A stretch of 64,000 nt of DNA from Gluconacetobacter azotocaptans (GTDB taxonomy: Bacteria; Pseudomonadota; Alphaproteobacteria; Acetobacterales; Acetobacteraceae). The position numbers and the translations under genes were made by a program. Below the pieces are notes generated by a model, which saw nothing but the letters and a program-made list of their open reading frames with translations, was not told where the DNA came from and ran no database searches. The stretch lies in contig NZ_JABEQF010000013.1 in assembly GCF_014174355.1 (NCBI RefSeq), forward strand, positions 1-64,000. Direction: 5' to 3'. Below are positions 18,681 through 28,765 of this stretch, one piece after another (position 1 is the first letter of the stretch; each line of letters starts with the position of its first letter).

Positions 18681-20098
18681 CTGAACAGGGCCGCCGCCGC
18701 CGCCTGCGCCGCCGTCGAGACCGGACCCAGCACCAGCAGGAAGCCGGTCGTCGCGATCCCCATGCCGATGGACACGAACGACAGCGACAACGGCCGCCGG
18801 TCGAAGGCCGGCGCGGCCGCGTCGAAAAACATCACCTTAACGATACGCACGTAATAGTACGCCCCGATCACGCTGCTGACGACGCCGATCGCCGCCAAAG
18901 CATACAGATGGGCATTCACTGCCGCGTAGAACACCATCAGCTTGCCGAAAAATCCGGCCAGCGGCGGCGCGCCCGCCATGCTGAACATGAAGATCGCCAT
19001 CGCCATCGCCAGTCCCGAATCGGTCCTGTTCAGGCCCGACAGGTCCGCGATCGCGGTGACGCCGCGCCCCTTGCGCCGCATGGCGATGATCACCGCGAAC
19101 GCCCCCACGTTCATCAGCAGGTAGGTCGTCAGATAGACCAGCGTGCCGCGCATGCCCTCGGCCGTGCCGGCACTCAGCCCCATCAGCGCGTAGCCCATGT
19201 GGCCGATCGACGAATAGGCCATCAGCCGCTTGATGTCGGTCTGCGCGATGGCGGCCAGCGAACCGAACAGCATGGAGACGATGGAAATCCCTTCGACCAG
19301 GATCTGCCATTGCGGCGAGACGTGCCCGAACGGACCGGCCATGACCCGCAGCAGCAGGGCGAACGCCGCGATCTTGGGCGCGCCGGCCATGAAGGCCGTC
19401 ACCGAACTGGGCGCGCCCTGGTAGACGTCGGGCGTCCACATGTGGAACGGCACCGCCGACAGCTTGAAGGCCAGCCCCGCCAGCATGAAGACGATCCCGA
19501 ACATCAGGCCCATCGGCACGGCCGAGGTCGCACTCATCGCCGTCTGGATGCCGCCGTATTCAAGCGTCCCCGCGAAGCCGTAGACCAGCGCGATGCCGTA
19601 CAGCAGCAGGCCCGACGCCAGCGACCCCAGGACGAAATACTTCAACCCGGCCTCGGCCCCCGTCACCTCGTCCCGCGCGAAGGCGCACAGGATGTAGATG
19701 GCCAGCGACGACAGTTCCAGACCGATGAACAGGGTCATCAGATTCTCGGACGACGCCATCATCATGGTGCCGAGCGTCGAGAACAGCAGCAGAACGGGAA
19801 ATTCGAACCGTTCGACCTTCATCTCGCGGGCGTAGCCAACCGTCAGCATGGTCGCCAGTCCCCCGCCCGCCAGGCTGAGGATCTTCATGAAGCGCGAGAA
19901 ATCGTCATTGACGAAGATATGGTTGTACCCGACCCCGTCCGTGGACGTCAGGACCAGGAAACCGGTCAAGAGGAATGCGCCAATCGTCAGCATGGAGCAG
20001 GAGAAGAAGGATTGCTCCTTCTGCACCACGCCGTAGACCAGAATGGCAAGGCCGCAGACCGTCAGCACGATTTCCGGCAGGGCAAGTGTCCAGTTCAT
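18677..20098 (-). CDS. nuoN: NADH-quinone oxidoreductase subunit N
   Basis: The 473-residue antiporter-like membrane subunit sits in the proton-pumping arm of complex I next to NuoK. It has about 14 transmembrane segments. Family marks include LELSSLAIYILCAF, GLKYFVLGSLASGLLLYGI (TM5 region with the key Glu and Lys residues nearby), KLSAVPFHMWTPDVYQGAPSSVTAF and SSIGHMGYALMGL. These identify NuoN rather than NuoM or NuoL. Its start codon lies only 24 bp after the nuoL stop, where nuoM would normally intervene. The gene ends in a 4-bp overlap with birA. Confidence 0.96.
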   Translation of the reverse strand: MNWTLALPEIVLTVCGLAILVYGVVQKEQSFFSCSMLTIGAFLLTGFLVLTSTDGVGYNHIFVNDDFSRFMKILSLAGGGLATMLTVGYAREMKVERFEFPVLLLFSTLGTMMMASSENLMTLFIGLELSSLAIYILCAFARDEVTGAEAGLKYFVLGSLASGLLLYGIALVYGFAGTLEYGGIQTAMSATSAVPMGLMFGIVFMLAGLAFKLSAVPFHMWTPDVYQGAPSSVTAFMAGAPKIAAFALLLRVMAGPFGHVSPQWQILVEGISIVSMLFGSLAAIAQTDIKRLMAYSSIGHMGYALMGLSAGTAEGMRGTLVYLTTYLLMNVGAFAVIIAMRRKGRGVTAIADLSGLNRTDSGLAMAMAIFMFSMAGAPPLAGFFGKLMVFYAAVNAHLYALAAIGVVSSVIGAYYYVRIVKVMFFDAAAPAFDRRPLSLSFVSIGMGIATTGFLLVLGPVSTAAQAAAAALFR

Positions 20099-20122
20099 CG
20101 ATTCAGACCCGTTTCCCGGAGA

Positions 20123-22063
20123 TCAGTGGAAGATCAGCATCGTGGTGACAAGCACCACCAGGCCGATCAGCATCGTGAAGGCATAGACCGCGATCGACCC
20201 GGTCTGGGTCCGCACCGCCTGGCCGGCGGTGCCCACCGTCATGCGGGCCAGTCCCTGCGGGATCCCTTCGATCACGCCCTCGTCCGCGCCCTTCCACAAC
20301 AGGCGCGCCAGCGCGCGGTAGGGACGGACGAAGATCAGGTCATAGAGTTCGTCGAAATACCATTTGTTCAGCAGGAACAGGTACAGCGGCCGCAGGCTGG
20401 CCGCCAGCGTCGCCGGAATGGCGGGGCTGGCGATGTAGCACACGTAGGCGACCAGGATGCCGGCCACACCCGCGAACGTCGGCATCAGCGCGATCAGTTC
20501 GGGCGTCTGCTCCAGCGTCTCGATGATCGTGTTGCCCGGGGCGTTGACGATGGCGCCGTTCCAGAAGGCCGCCTGGCCGGACCCGACATAATAGGGCGCC
20601 AGAAGGATGCCGCCCAGCACCGCGCCGATGCCCAGCAGCACCAGCGGCAGCGTCATCGAGACCGGGCTTTCATGCGCTCCCTCATACAGATGCGGGTCGC
20701 GCGGCGTGCCGTGGAAGACCAGGAACAGCAGGCGCCAGCTATACAGCGCCGTCAGGAAGGCGGTCACGCAGCCCAGCGTCCAGGCGTAGAACCCCAGGCC
20801 GCTGTGCGCCATCCAGGCCGCTTCCAAAATAGCATCCTTCGACCAGTAGCCCGCGAAGGGGAAGATGCCGGCCAGCGCTAGGCTGCCCGCCCACATCGCG
20901 CCATAGGTCAGCGGGATCTTCCTCCACAGGCCGCCCATGCGAAACATGTCCTGTTCGTCGTGCACGGCGTGGATGACCGAACCCGCGCCCAGGAACAGCA
21001 GCGCCTTGAAGAACGCATGCGTCGTCAGGTGGAACATGGAGGCCTGGTAGGCCCCCACTCCGGCCGCGACGAACATGTAGCCAAGCTGCGAGCATGTGGA
21101 ATAGGCGATCGTCCGCTTGATGTCCGGCTGCACCAGCCCGACCGTTGCGGCGAAGAAGCAGGTCGTCCCCCCGATGAACAGGATGAAGGCCTTGGTCGCG
21201 GGCGCGAACTCGATCAGCGGCGACATGCGCGCCATCAGGAACACGCCGGCAGTCACCATGGTCGCCGCATGGATCAGGGCGGACACCGGCGTGGGTCCTT
21301 CCATCGCGTCCGGCAGCCAGGTGTGCAGGAACAGCTGCGCCGACTTGCCCATCGCCCCGATGAACAGCAGCGTGCAGATGACCTCGTAGACCCGGTGGGT
21401 GCCGAACAGCCTGTAGGTATCGTCCCCATGCGCGGGAACCAGGGCAAAGATGTTGTCGTAGGTGACCGAGCCGAATTCGACGAACAGCAGGGCGATCCCC
21501 ACCATGAAGAACAGGTCGGCGACGCGGTTGACCACGAAGGCCTTGATCGCCGCGTTGACCGCGCTGGGCCGGTCGTACCAATAGCCGATCAGCAGATAGC
21601 TGGCCAGGCCGACCCCTTCCCACCCGAAGAACAGCTGGACCAGGTCGTTGGACGTGACCAGCATCAGCATGGCGAAGGTAAAGAGTGACAGGTACGAGAA
21701 GAACCGGTAGGTCGGCGTCGTCTCATGCCCCATGTAGCCGGTGCTGTAGAGGTGCACGAGCGCCGACACGCTGGTCACCATCGCCACCATCGACAGCGAC
21801 AGCGTGTCCAGGCGCAGTGTCCAGGCGGCGTGGAAGCCGCCCGCGCGGATCCAGTCGGCCAGTTGCACGACCACCGGCGTCGCGCCGGAATGCAGCCCCA
21901 GCGCCAGCGCGCCGATCCCGCACAGGGCGGCCACGATCATCAGGCCCGTCGTCAGAAGCTGGGCCAGCCCGTCACCGATCAGCCGGCCGAACAGTCCCGC
22001 CACAACCGAGGCGAACAGGGGGCCGAGAACCGCGATCTCGAAAAGGTAGGATGCCGTTTCCAT
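20123..22063 (-). CDS. nuoL: NADH-quinone oxidoreductase subunit L
   Basis: The 646-residue subunit is the distal antiporter-like proton channel of complex I, with the long lateral helix expected at its C-terminus. Visible marks are FFGWEGVGLASYLLIGYWYDRPSA, HTWLPDAMEGPTPVSALIHAATMVTAGVFLMARM and FHLTTHAFFKALLFLGAGSVIHA, all NuoL. The C-terminal part (LFLLNKWYFDELYDLIFVRPYR) matches the family, so the gene is complete and not a NuoL-NuoM fusion. It starts 7 bp after nuoK. Confidence 0.96.
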   Translation of the reverse strand: METASYLFEIAVLGPLFASVVAGLFGRLIGDGLAQLLTTGLMIVAALCGIGALALGLHSGATPVVVQLADWIRAGGFHAAWTLRLDTLSLSMVAMVTSVSALVHLYSTGYMGHETTPTYRFFSYLSLFTFAMLMLVTSNDLVQLFFGWEGVGLASYLLIGYWYDRPSAVNAAIKAFVVNRVADLFFMVGIALLFVEFGSVTYDNIFALVPAHGDDTYRLFGTHRVYEVICTLLFIGAMGKSAQLFLHTWLPDAMEGPTPVSALIHAATMVTAGVFLMARMSPLIEFAPATKAFILFIGGTTCFFAATVGLVQPDIKRTIAYSTCSQLGYMFVAAGVGAYQASMFHLTTHAFFKALLFLGAGSVIHAVHDEQDMFRMGGLWRKIPLTYGAMWAGSLALAGIFPFAGYWSKDAILEAAWMAHSGLGFYAWTLGCVTAFLTALYSWRLLFLVFHGTPRDPHLYEGAHESPVSMTLPLVLLGIGAVLGGILLAPYYVGSGQAAFWNGAIVNAPGNTIIETLEQTPELIALMPTFAGVAGILVAYVCYIASPAIPATLAASLRPLYLFLLNKWYFDELYDLIFVRPYRALARLLWKGADEGVIEGIPQGLARMTVGTAGQAVRTQTGSIAVYAFTMLIGLVVLVTTMLIFH

Positions 22064-22070
22064 GATCCGC

Positions 22071-22394
22071 TCAACCCTTCATCATCGTAATGTCTTCGAC
22101 CTCGATCGACCCGCGATTGCGGAAATAGACCGTCACGATCGCAAGCCCGATCGCGGATTCGGCAGCCGCGATGGTCAGGACGAACAAGGTGAAGACCTGC
22201 CCCGACAGATCGCCGAGCGCCGAGGAAAACGCGACGAAATTCAGATTGGCCGACAGCAGGATCAACTCGATCGACATCAGGATGATGATGACGTTCTTGC
22301 GGTTGAGGAAAATCCCGAAGACGCCCAGCACCAGCAGGATGGCGCTGACCGTCAGGTACGGGCCGATGCCGATGCTTCCCAGTCCGCCGGTCAT
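22071..22394 (-). CDS. nuoK: NADH-quinone oxidoreductase subunit K
   Basis: The 107-residue, three-helix subunit lies next to the antiporter subunits in the membrane arm and contributes conserved glutamates to proton transfer. [45 protein letters not shown] and the Glu in [14 protein letters not shown] are typical. The start codon overlaps the nuoJ stop by 4 bp. Confidence 0.95.
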   Translation of the reverse strand: MTGGLGSIGIGPYLTVSAILLVLGVFGIFLNRKNVIIILMSIELILLSANLNFVAFSSALGDLSGQVFTLFVLTIAAAESAIGLAIVTVYFRNRGSIEVEDITMMKG

Positions 22395-23128
22395 TGGCCC
22401 AGCCCTCCCTTCCTGTCGTCGCCGGCCGGGGCGGCCTGGGGCACGGCGTCGGCCGTCACCCCGTACGATCCGGGGACCGACGCGACGTAATAGGATTTAT
22501 CCGGTCGGCGAAAACCGCCGAGTTCCGCGACCCCCTGCCCCAGCGGCAGGGCCATCATCTCGACCGATTCCGCGGCGGTGCGTTCATGCTGGCGGTCGAT
22601 ATTCTGCCGCCGTCCCATCGGGCGTTCGCGCAGGGTCAGCACGATGGCGCCGATCATGGCCACCAGCAGCACGATGCCGCAGGCCTCGAACGGAAAGACG
22701 TAATGGGTGTACAGCACGTCACCCAGCGCCGCCGTGTTGGTCCGACCCGGCGCGGGCACCAGATGGGGCACATCGGCGATGTTCTGGGCGATCCGCCAGT
22801 GCCCGAACGCCAGCGCCAGTTCCGCGAACAGCACGCCGCCGACCGCCGCCCCGAAGGGGGCGTAGCGCTGCAGTCCCTCTCGCATCCGGGTGAAGCGCAC
22901 ATCCAGCATCATCACGACGAACAGGAACAGCACCGCGACCGCGCCGACATAGACGATGACCAGGATCATCGCCAGGAATTCGGCCCCCGCGATCAGGAAC
23001 AGTCCCGCCGCGTTGAAGAACGCCAGGATCAGGAACAGAACGGAATGGACCGGGTTGCGGGCGCTGACCACCATTCCGGCCGACAGGACCAGCACCGTCG
23101 CGAAGACGTAGAAGACGATTTGGGTCAT
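22391..23128 (-). CDS. nuoJ: NADH-quinone oxidoreductase subunit J
   Basis: The 245-residue membrane subunit of complex I has five predicted helices in its first 165 residues. The conserved TM3 block [27 protein letters not shown] is clear. The C-terminal tail of about 75 residues, rich in polar residues, is longer than in many homologues and looks cytoplasmic. It lies 57 bp downstream of nuoI and overlaps nuoK by 4 bp. Confidence 0.94.
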   Translation of the reverse strand: MTQIVFYVFATVLVLSAGMVVSARNPVHSVLFLILAFFNAAGLFLIAGAEFLAMILVIVYVGAVAVLFLFVVMMLDVRFTRMREGLQRYAPFGAAVGGVLFAELALAFGHWRIAQNIADVPHLVPAPGRTNTAALGDVLYTHYVFPFEACGIVLLVAMIGAIVLTLRERPMGRRQNIDRQHERTAAESVEMMALPLGQGVAELGGFRRPDKSYYVASVPGSYGVTADAVPQAAPAGDDRKGGLGQ

Positions 23129-23185
23129 TGTCGCTGACCTTGCTGCCGCATGGATTTTTCCTCCTCCAGCCGGGGGCCGGATCTC

Positions 23186-23674
23186 TCAACGATAGGGCGC
23201 ATCGAGTTCCAGCCGCCGCGCCAGGACGCTCTCCCAGCGGTCGCCGTTGGCGAGCAGCTTGTCCTTATTGTACATGAGTTCCTCGCGCGTTTCGGTCGCG
23301 AACTCGTAATTCGGTCCCTCGACGATCGCATCCACCGGGCAGGCTTCCTCGCACAGGCCGCAATAGATGCATTTCGTCATGTCGATGTCGTAGCGCGTGG
23401 TGCGCCGCGACCCGTCGTCACGGGGTTCGGATTCGATGGTGATGGCTTCCGCCGGGCACGTCGCCTCGCACAGCTTGCAGGCGATGCAGCGTTCCTCGCC
23501 ATTGGCGTAGCGGCGCAGTGCGTGCTCGCCCCGGAATCGGGGCGACAGCGGCCCCTTTTCATAAGGATAGTTGATCGTCGCCTTGGGCTTGAAGAAGGCC
23601 CGCAGCGTCGCTCCCATTCCGGCCACCAGTTCGGCCAGAAGGAAGGAACGGACCGTCCGGTCGAGATGTCCCAT
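23186..23674 (-). CDS. nuoI: NADH-quinone oxidoreductase subunit I
   Basis: The 162-residue subunit carries the two 4Fe-4S clusters (N6a and N6b) in the connecting module between NuoB and NuoG. Both ferredoxin motifs are visible: [12 protein letters not shown] and [12 protein letters not shown]. The start ATG at 23674 follows GGGAGGAG and shares one base with the nuoH stop codon (TGATG). The frame stays open upstream through the antisense of nuoH, but that part is not protein-like. Confidence 0.96.
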   Translation of the reverse strand: MGHLDRTVRSFLLAELVAGMGATLRAFFKPKATINYPYEKGPLSPRFRGEHALRRYANGEERCIACKLCEATCPAEAITIESEPRDDGSRRTTRYDIDMTKCIYCGLCEEACPVDAIVEGPNYEFATETREELMYNKDKLLANGDRWESVLARRLELDAPYR

Positions 23675-24699
23675 CAGCTTGCTCCTCCCTGGGGCAGCAG
23701 CCCGGTGGCCAGCAGGAAGCCTGCCGTCAGTACCATCCAGACCAGCGAGAACGGAAGGAACACCTTCCACCCCAGCCGCATGAGTTGGTCGTAGCGGTAG
23801 CGCGGGAACGTCGCGCGCACCCAGATGAAGACGAACAGGCAGAACAGAATTTTCGCGATCAGCCACAGCGGCCCTGGAATCCAGGTGAAGGGCGCGATCC
23901 CCACCGGCGGCAGCCAACCGCCCAGGAACAGGATGCTGACCATGCCCGACATCAGGAACATGTTGGCGTATTCGCCAAGGAAGAACAGGCCGAAGGCCAG
24001 CGCCGAATATTCGACGAAGAAACCGGCCACCAGTTCGCTCTCGCCTTCGGGCAGATCGAACGGCGCGCGGTTGGTTTCCGCCAGCGCCGAGATGAAGAAG
24101 ACGATGAACATCGGGAACATCGGCAGGCAGAACCAGACATGGCGCTGCGCCAACACGATGTCGTTCAGGTTCAGGCTGCCGACCGCCAGCAGGACCGAGA
24201 CGATGACCAGGCCGATCGAGACCTCGTACGACACCATCTGCGCCGCCGAGCGCAGGCCGCCGAGGAAGGCGTATTTCGAATTGGACGCCCATCCCGCGAT
24301 CAGGATGCCGTAAACCCCCAGAGACGAGATCGCCAGCAGGTACAGAATGCCCACATTGATGTTGGCCACCGCCCAGCCGTTATTGGTGGGAATGACCGCC
24401 CACGCGACCATGGCCAGCGAAAAGGTCAGGAACGGTGCAAACAGGAACAAGACCCGGTTCGCCCCGGACGGAATCACCGTTTCCTTGGTGATCATCTTGA
24501 TCGCGTCGGCAAAGGCCTGGAGCAGCCCGAACGGGCCGTTCACGTTCGGCCCCTTGCGAAGCTGCATCGCAGCCATCACCTTGCGCTCGGCCAGGGTCAG
24601 GTACGCCACCCCCAGCAGCAGGGGCACGAGGACCGCCAGGGCCTCGAGGACCGTCAGAATAACCTGGCCGATCAGGGTGTGCAGAAAGAAATGCGCCAC
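23674..24699 (-). CDS. nuoH: NADH-quinone oxidoreductase subunit H
   Basis: The 341-residue membrane subunit forms the base of the quinone chamber. It has eight predicted helices and the family marks [52 protein letters not shown] and [20 protein letters not shown]. The start is a GTG shortly after the nuoG stop, with AAGG before it. Its 3' end overlaps the nuoI start by one base. Confidence 0.96.
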   Translation of the reverse strand: MAHFFLHTLIGQVILTVLEALAVLVPLLLGVAYLTLAERKVMAAMQLRKGPNVNGPFGLLQAFADAIKMITKETVIPSGANRVLFLFAPFLTFSLAMVAWAVIPTNNGWAVANINVGILYLLAISSLGVYGILIAGWASNSKYAFLGGLRSAAQMVSYEVSIGLVIVSVLLAVGSLNLNDIVLAQRHVWFCLPMFPMFIVFFISALAETNRAPFDLPEGESELVAGFFVEYSALAFGLFFLGEYANMFLMSGMVSILFLGGWLPPVGIAPFTWIPGPLWLIAKILFCLFVFIWVRATFPRYRYDQLMRLGWKVFLPFSLVWMVLTAGFLLATGLLPQGGAS

Positions 24700-24705
24700 G
24701 TCGCC

Positions 24706-26775
24706 TTACTCCGCCGCCACCGTCCGGGGATGAACATAGATCCGCGAACATTCGCCCATCGTCGGGCTGGCCCGGCAGATGGGGTTGGTCTGATAATAAT
24801 CGTCGATCACCGGCAGGAACGGCGCCGGTGACACCGTGTCCAGATCGCCGGCCGGCCCCGTCAGGTCGGACACGCCGGCCACGTCACGGCCGCCGATGAC
24901 GCGGAAGACCGGGTTGACCGCCACCAGGCGGTCGCGCAGGGACTCGAGCGTGTCATAGGGCAGCGTCTTGCCGACGACCTCGGAAAACGCCCGCAGGATC
25001 CGCCAGTCCTCACGCGCGTCGCCCGGCGGCATGAGCGCGCGGAACGATCGCTGGACCCGTCCCTCGGTATTGACGTAGGTGCCCGATTTCTCGGCGAAGC
25101 TGGCGCCGGGCAGGATCACGTCGGCCCGCGCGGCGGCGGCGTCGCCATGATGCCCCTGGTAGATGACGAAGGTCTGCGCGCCGATCTGCGCCGTATGGAA
25201 TTCGTCGGCGCCCAGCAGCCATAGTACATCCACACCGCCGCTCATCATGCCCGCGGCGCTGCGTCCGCCCGGGCCGGGCAGCAGGCCCAGGTCCAGGCCG
25301 GCCACGCGGCTGGCCGCGGTGTGCAGGACGTTGAAGCCGTTCCAGTCCGGCCCGACGGCCCCGACCTCCGCAGCCAGCGCCCAGCATGCCGCCAGGATCG
25401 CCTGCGCGTCCTCGCGCACCAATGCGCCATGGCCGACGATGATCATCGGCCGCTTCGCCGCCTTCAGCACGTCGGCGAACGGATGGCTGCCGTTTCGCAG
25501 TTCGGCCAGGACGCCGGGCCCGTCGCCCAGAACCTCGGCCCGGTAGGTGGGATCGGCGGTCGGGGCCCCGATCATCCCGATCGGGAAGCCGCCCCGCCCG
25601 GCCGAGACGAAGCGCTTGCGGATCCGGGCGTTGAGCACCGGGGCTTCCTGACGGGGGACCGACCCCACGATCAGCAGGGCGTCCGCGTCCTCGATCCCGG
25701 CGATCCCGCTGCCGAACGTATAGAATTCCCGGCGGGACACGTCGTACTGCGCGCCGTCCTGGCGGCAATCGACGTTGGACGACCCCAGCGCCGTCATCAG
25801 GTCCTTCAGCGCCAGCATGCTTTCGGCATCGCACAGATCGCCGGCGATCGCGCCGATCCGCTCGCCCGGCACGCCGTCCAGCCGGCGGCCGATCGCGACG
25901 AACGCATCCTGCCACGATACGGGTTGCAGCTTGCCGTGGACGCGCACCCACGGGCGGTCCAGCCGCCGATGCTTCAGCCCGTCCATCGCGAAGCGGCCCT
26001 TGTCGGCCAGCCACTCCTCGTTCACCTCGTCATTGACGCGGGGCACGATGCGCAGCACGGCGCTGCCACGGGCCTGGAGGCTGATATTGGTGCCGACGGC
26101 ATCGAACACGTCGATCGAATCGGTCCGCTTCAACTCCCACGGGCGGGCGGTGAAGGCATAGGGCTTGGAGGTCAGCGCGCCGACCGGGCAGATGTCGATC
26201 AGATTCCCCGACAGTTCGGACGTCAGGGCCCTTTCGACATAGTTGGTGATTTCCATGTTTTCGCCACGCGACACGGCGCCCAGTTCGGGCACGCCCGCGA
26301 TCTCGGTCGCAAAACGGACGCAGCGCGTGCACTGGATGCAGCGCGTCATCACCGTTTTCACCAGCGGGCCGAGATATTTGTCGGTCACCGCCCGTTTGGC
26401 TTCCTGGTAGCGCGAATGGTCCGCGCCATAGCCGAACGCCTGGTCCTGCAGATCGCACTCGCCGCCCTGGTCGCAGATCGGACAGTCCAGCGGGTGATTG
26501 ATCAGCAGGAATTCCATCACCGCACGCCGCGCCTTGCGCACGATTTCGGTGTCGGTCAGGATTTCCATCCCCTCGGCCACCGGAAAGCCGCAGGACGCCA
26601 CGGGTTTGGGCGCGCGCACCACCTGCACCAGGCACATGCGGCAGTTGCCCGCGACCGACAGCCGTTCATGGAAACAGAAACGCGGGATTTCCTTGCCCGC
26701 GGCCTCGCACGCCTGCAGCGCGCTGGAGCCGTTTGGAACCTCGACCTGGATTCCGTCGACGGTAACCTTCACCAT
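24706..26775 (-). CDS. nuoG: NADH-quinone oxidoreductase subunit G
   Basis: The 689-residue subunit carries the electron wire of the hydrophilic arm. The N-terminal 2Fe-2S domain shows CFHERLSVAGNCRMC, the middle has HPLDCPICDQGGECDLQDQ, and the 4Fe-4S region shows CIQCTRCVRFATE. A molybdopterin oxidoreductase-like domain without obvious cofactor residues fills the C-terminal half. I start at the ATG at 26775 (MVKVTVDGIQVEVPNG), 5 bp after the nuoF stop; the upstream open frame is antisense shadow. Confidence 0.96.
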   Translation of the reverse strand: MVKVTVDGIQVEVPNGSSALQACEAAGKEIPRFCFHERLSVAGNCRMCLVQVVRAPKPVASCGFPVAEGMEILTDTEIVRKARRAVMEFLLINHPLDCPICDQGGECDLQDQAFGYGADHSRYQEAKRAVTDKYLGPLVKTVMTRCIQCTRCVRFATEIAGVPELGAVSRGENMEITNYVERALTSELSGNLIDICPVGALTSKPYAFTARPWELKRTDSIDVFDAVGTNISLQARGSAVLRIVPRVNDEVNEEWLADKGRFAMDGLKHRRLDRPWVRVHGKLQPVSWQDAFVAIGRRLDGVPGERIGAIAGDLCDAESMLALKDLMTALGSSNVDCRQDGAQYDVSRREFYTFGSGIAGIEDADALLIVGSVPRQEAPVLNARIRKRFVSAGRGGFPIGMIGAPTADPTYRAEVLGDGPGVLAELRNGSHPFADVLKAAKRPMIIVGHGALVREDAQAILAACWALAAEVGAVGPDWNGFNVLHTAASRVAGLDLGLLPGPGGRSAAGMMSGGVDVLWLLGADEFHTAQIGAQTFVIYQGHHGDAAAARADVILPGASFAEKSGTYVNTEGRVQRSFRALMPPGDAREDWRILRAFSEVVGKTLPYDTLESLRDRLVAVNPVFRVIGGRDVAGVSDLTGPAGDLDTVSPAPFLPVIDDYYQTNPICRASPTMGECSRIYVHPRTVAAE

Positions 26776-26780
26776 CGCCC

Positions 26781-28106
26781 TTACTCCGCCGCCACGGGGA
26801 TGCCCAAGGGCACTTGCGTGATCTGGCCGCCCCCATGGGCCGCCTTGTAGGCCCGGATCCGATCTTCCATCACCGGCCGGAAATGCCGGATCAGGCCCTG
26901 GATCGGCCACGCCGCCGCGTCGCCCAGGGCGCAGATCGTATGACCCTCGACCTGGCGCGTGACCTGTTCGAGCATGTCGATTTCCTCGAGTTCGGCGCGG
27001 CCCTCGACCATGCGTTGCATGACGCGCATCATCCAGCCCGTCCCCTCGCGGCAGGGCGTGCACTGGCCGCAGCTTTCATGCTTGAAGAATTGCGAGAACC
27101 GGGCGATGGCGCGGACGATGTCGGTGGATTTGTCCATCACGATCATGCAGGCCGTGCCCAGCCCCGACCGTTCGGCGCGCAGGCTGTCGAAATCCATCAG
27201 CACCGTCTCGCAGATCGCTTTCGGCAGGACGGGGACCGAACAGCCGCCGGGGATGACGGCCAGCAGATTGTCCCACCCGCCGCGCACGCCGCCGCCATGC
27301 TTTTCGATGATGTCCTTCAGCGGAACGCCCAGTTCCTCCTCGAACACGCAGGGCGTGTTGACGTGGCCCGAGATGGCCATCAGCTTGGTGCCCGCGTTGT
27401 TCGGGCGCCCCAGCGAGGAAAACCATGTCGCCCCGCGCCGCAGGATAGTGGACGCGACCGAGATGCTTTCCACGTTGTTCACCGTGGTCGGGCATCCATA
27501 CAGCCCCATCGCCGCCGGAAACGGCGGCTTCATCCGGGGCTGGCCCTTCTTGCCTTCCAGGCTTTCCAGCAGCGCCGTTTCCTCACCGCAGATATAGGCA
27601 CCGGCGCCGCGATGGATGTAGAAATCGAAATCCCAGCCCGACCCGGCGGCATTTTTGCCGATCAGACCGGCCGCGTAGGCCTCGTCGATCGCGATCTGCA
27701 GATGCCGGGCCTCGTTGAAGAACTCGCCGCGAATATAGATATAGGCCGCATGCGCACCCATCGCGAACGAGGCGATCAGCGCGCTTTCGATCAGCTTGTG
27801 CGGCTCATGCCGCAGGATCTCGCGGTCCTTGCAGGTGCCGGGTTCGGATTCGTCGCCGTTGATCACCAGGTAATGCGGACGGCCATCCGAGTTCTTGGGC
27901 ATGAACGACCATTTCACACCGGTCGGAAAACCCGCCCCGCCCCGCCCGCGCAGGCCCGACGCCTTCATTTCATTGATGATCGCATCCCGGCCCCGGGCCA
28001 GGATCGCCGCCGTGTCGGCCCAGTCGCCCCGCTGGCGCGCGCCGGTCAGGCGCCAGTCGTTCTGACCGTAGATATTGGTGAAGATCCGGTCCTTGTCCTG
28101 AAGCAT
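26781..28106 (-). CDS. nuoF: NADH-quinone oxidoreductase subunit F
   Basis: The 441-residue subunit binds NADH, FMN and the N3 4Fe-4S cluster, the entry point for electrons. The NADH loop [13 protein letters not shown], the FMN loop [15 protein letters not shown] and the cluster ligands in [12 protein letters not shown] are all present. I prefer the ATG at 28106 ([14 protein letters not shown]) with GGGAG about 8 nt before it over a GTG five codons upstream. It lies 15 bp after nuoE. Confidence 0.96.
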   Translation of the reverse strand: MLQDKDRIFTNIYGQNDWRLTGARQRGDWADTAAILARGRDAIINEMKASGLRGRGGAGFPTGVKWSFMPKNSDGRPHYLVINGDESEPGTCKDREILRHEPHKLIESALIASFAMGAHAAYIYIRGEFFNEARHLQIAIDEAYAAGLIGKNAAGSGWDFDFYIHRGAGAYICGEETALLESLEGKKGQPRMKPPFPAAMGLYGCPTTVNNVESISVASTILRRGATWFSSLGRPNNAGTKLMAISGHVNTPCVFEEELGVPLKDIIEKHGGGVRGGWDNLLAVIPGGCSVPVLPKAICETVLMDFDSLRAERSGLGTACMIVMDKSTDIVRAIARFSQFFKHESCGQCTPCREGTGWMMRVMQRMVEGRAELEEIDMLEQVTRQVEGHTICALGDAAAWPIQGLIRHFRPVMEDRIRAYKAAHGGGQITQVPLGIPVAAE

Positions 28107-28121
28107 TCCCGTCTCTCCCAC

Positions 28122-28760
28122 TCAGCCCTGATCCGCCGGACTGTCCGTCAGCGTCTTGCGCCCACCCGCCGGGGCCGAACCTAGGCGGTCGATCGTAGGG
28201 CCGGGCGTCGGCCGTTCGCCCCGGCGCAGCGCCTCGATCAGTTCGACCGTGCGTGGCCCGTCCAGATCTTCGTAGAAATCATCGTCAACTTGCAGGATCG
28301 GCGCATTGGAACACGCGCCGAGGCATTCGACCTCGGTCAGCGTGAACAGCCCGTCCGCGCTGGATTGGCCGAAAGCCGCAATACCGGTAGCCTTCTTGCA
28401 GGCCGCCACCACATCGTCCGACCCGCGCAGCCAGCACGACGTGGTCGTGCAGACCTGCAGATGGTACCGGCCGATCGGCCTGGTGTTGAACATCAGGTAG
28501 AAGGTCGCGACCTCGTAGACCCGGATCGGCGCGACTTCCAGCCGCCGGGCGATCTCGTCCATCGCCACGCGCGGCACCCAGGCGCTGCCGGTCAGGCGGC
28601 CCATCTGCTTCTGCGCGACATACAGCAGCGGCAACGTGCCGCTGGCCTTCCGTTCGGCCGGGTATTTGGCCAGGATGGTCGCAATCTCCGCCTCGCTTTC
28701 CTGGTCGAAAGCGAAAGCCGCAGGCTGCTCGATCTGGTCTATGGGGGAATGAGCGGACAT
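28122..28760 (-). CDS. nuoE: NADH-quinone oxidoreductase subunit E
   Basis: The 212-residue thioredoxin-like subunit holds the N1a 2Fe-2S cluster. The ligands appear in CTTTSCW (C-x4-C) and in ECLGAC (C-x3-C). A C-terminal extension of about 30 residues rich in Pro and Gly is seen in other alphaproteobacterial homologues. The start ATG at 28760 lies 5 bp after the nuoD stop. Confidence 0.95.
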   Translation of the reverse strand: MSAHSPIDQIEQPAAFAFDQESEAEIATILAKYPAERKASGTLPLLYVAQKQMGRLTGSAWVPRVAMDEIARRLEVAPIRVYEVATFYLMFNTRPIGRYHLQVCTTTSCWLRGSDDVVAACKKATGIAAFGQSSADGLFTLTEVECLGACSNAPILQVDDDFYEDLDGPRTVELIEALRRGERPTPGPTIDRLGSAPAGGRKTLTDSPADQG

Positions 28761-28765
28761 CTCTT

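Noticed and set aside
20103-20297. Short open frame at the nuoL-nuoN junction that might be a nuoM remnant
   Set aside because: It is a shifted reading of the nuoL 3' end, Arg/Gly-rich and without hydrophobic segments, so it is not a NuoM fragment.
18908-20881. 657-codon open frame on the plus strand opposite nuoN and nuoL
   Set aside because: It spans two real genes in antisense and is very rich in His, Arg, Asp and Gln; not a protein.
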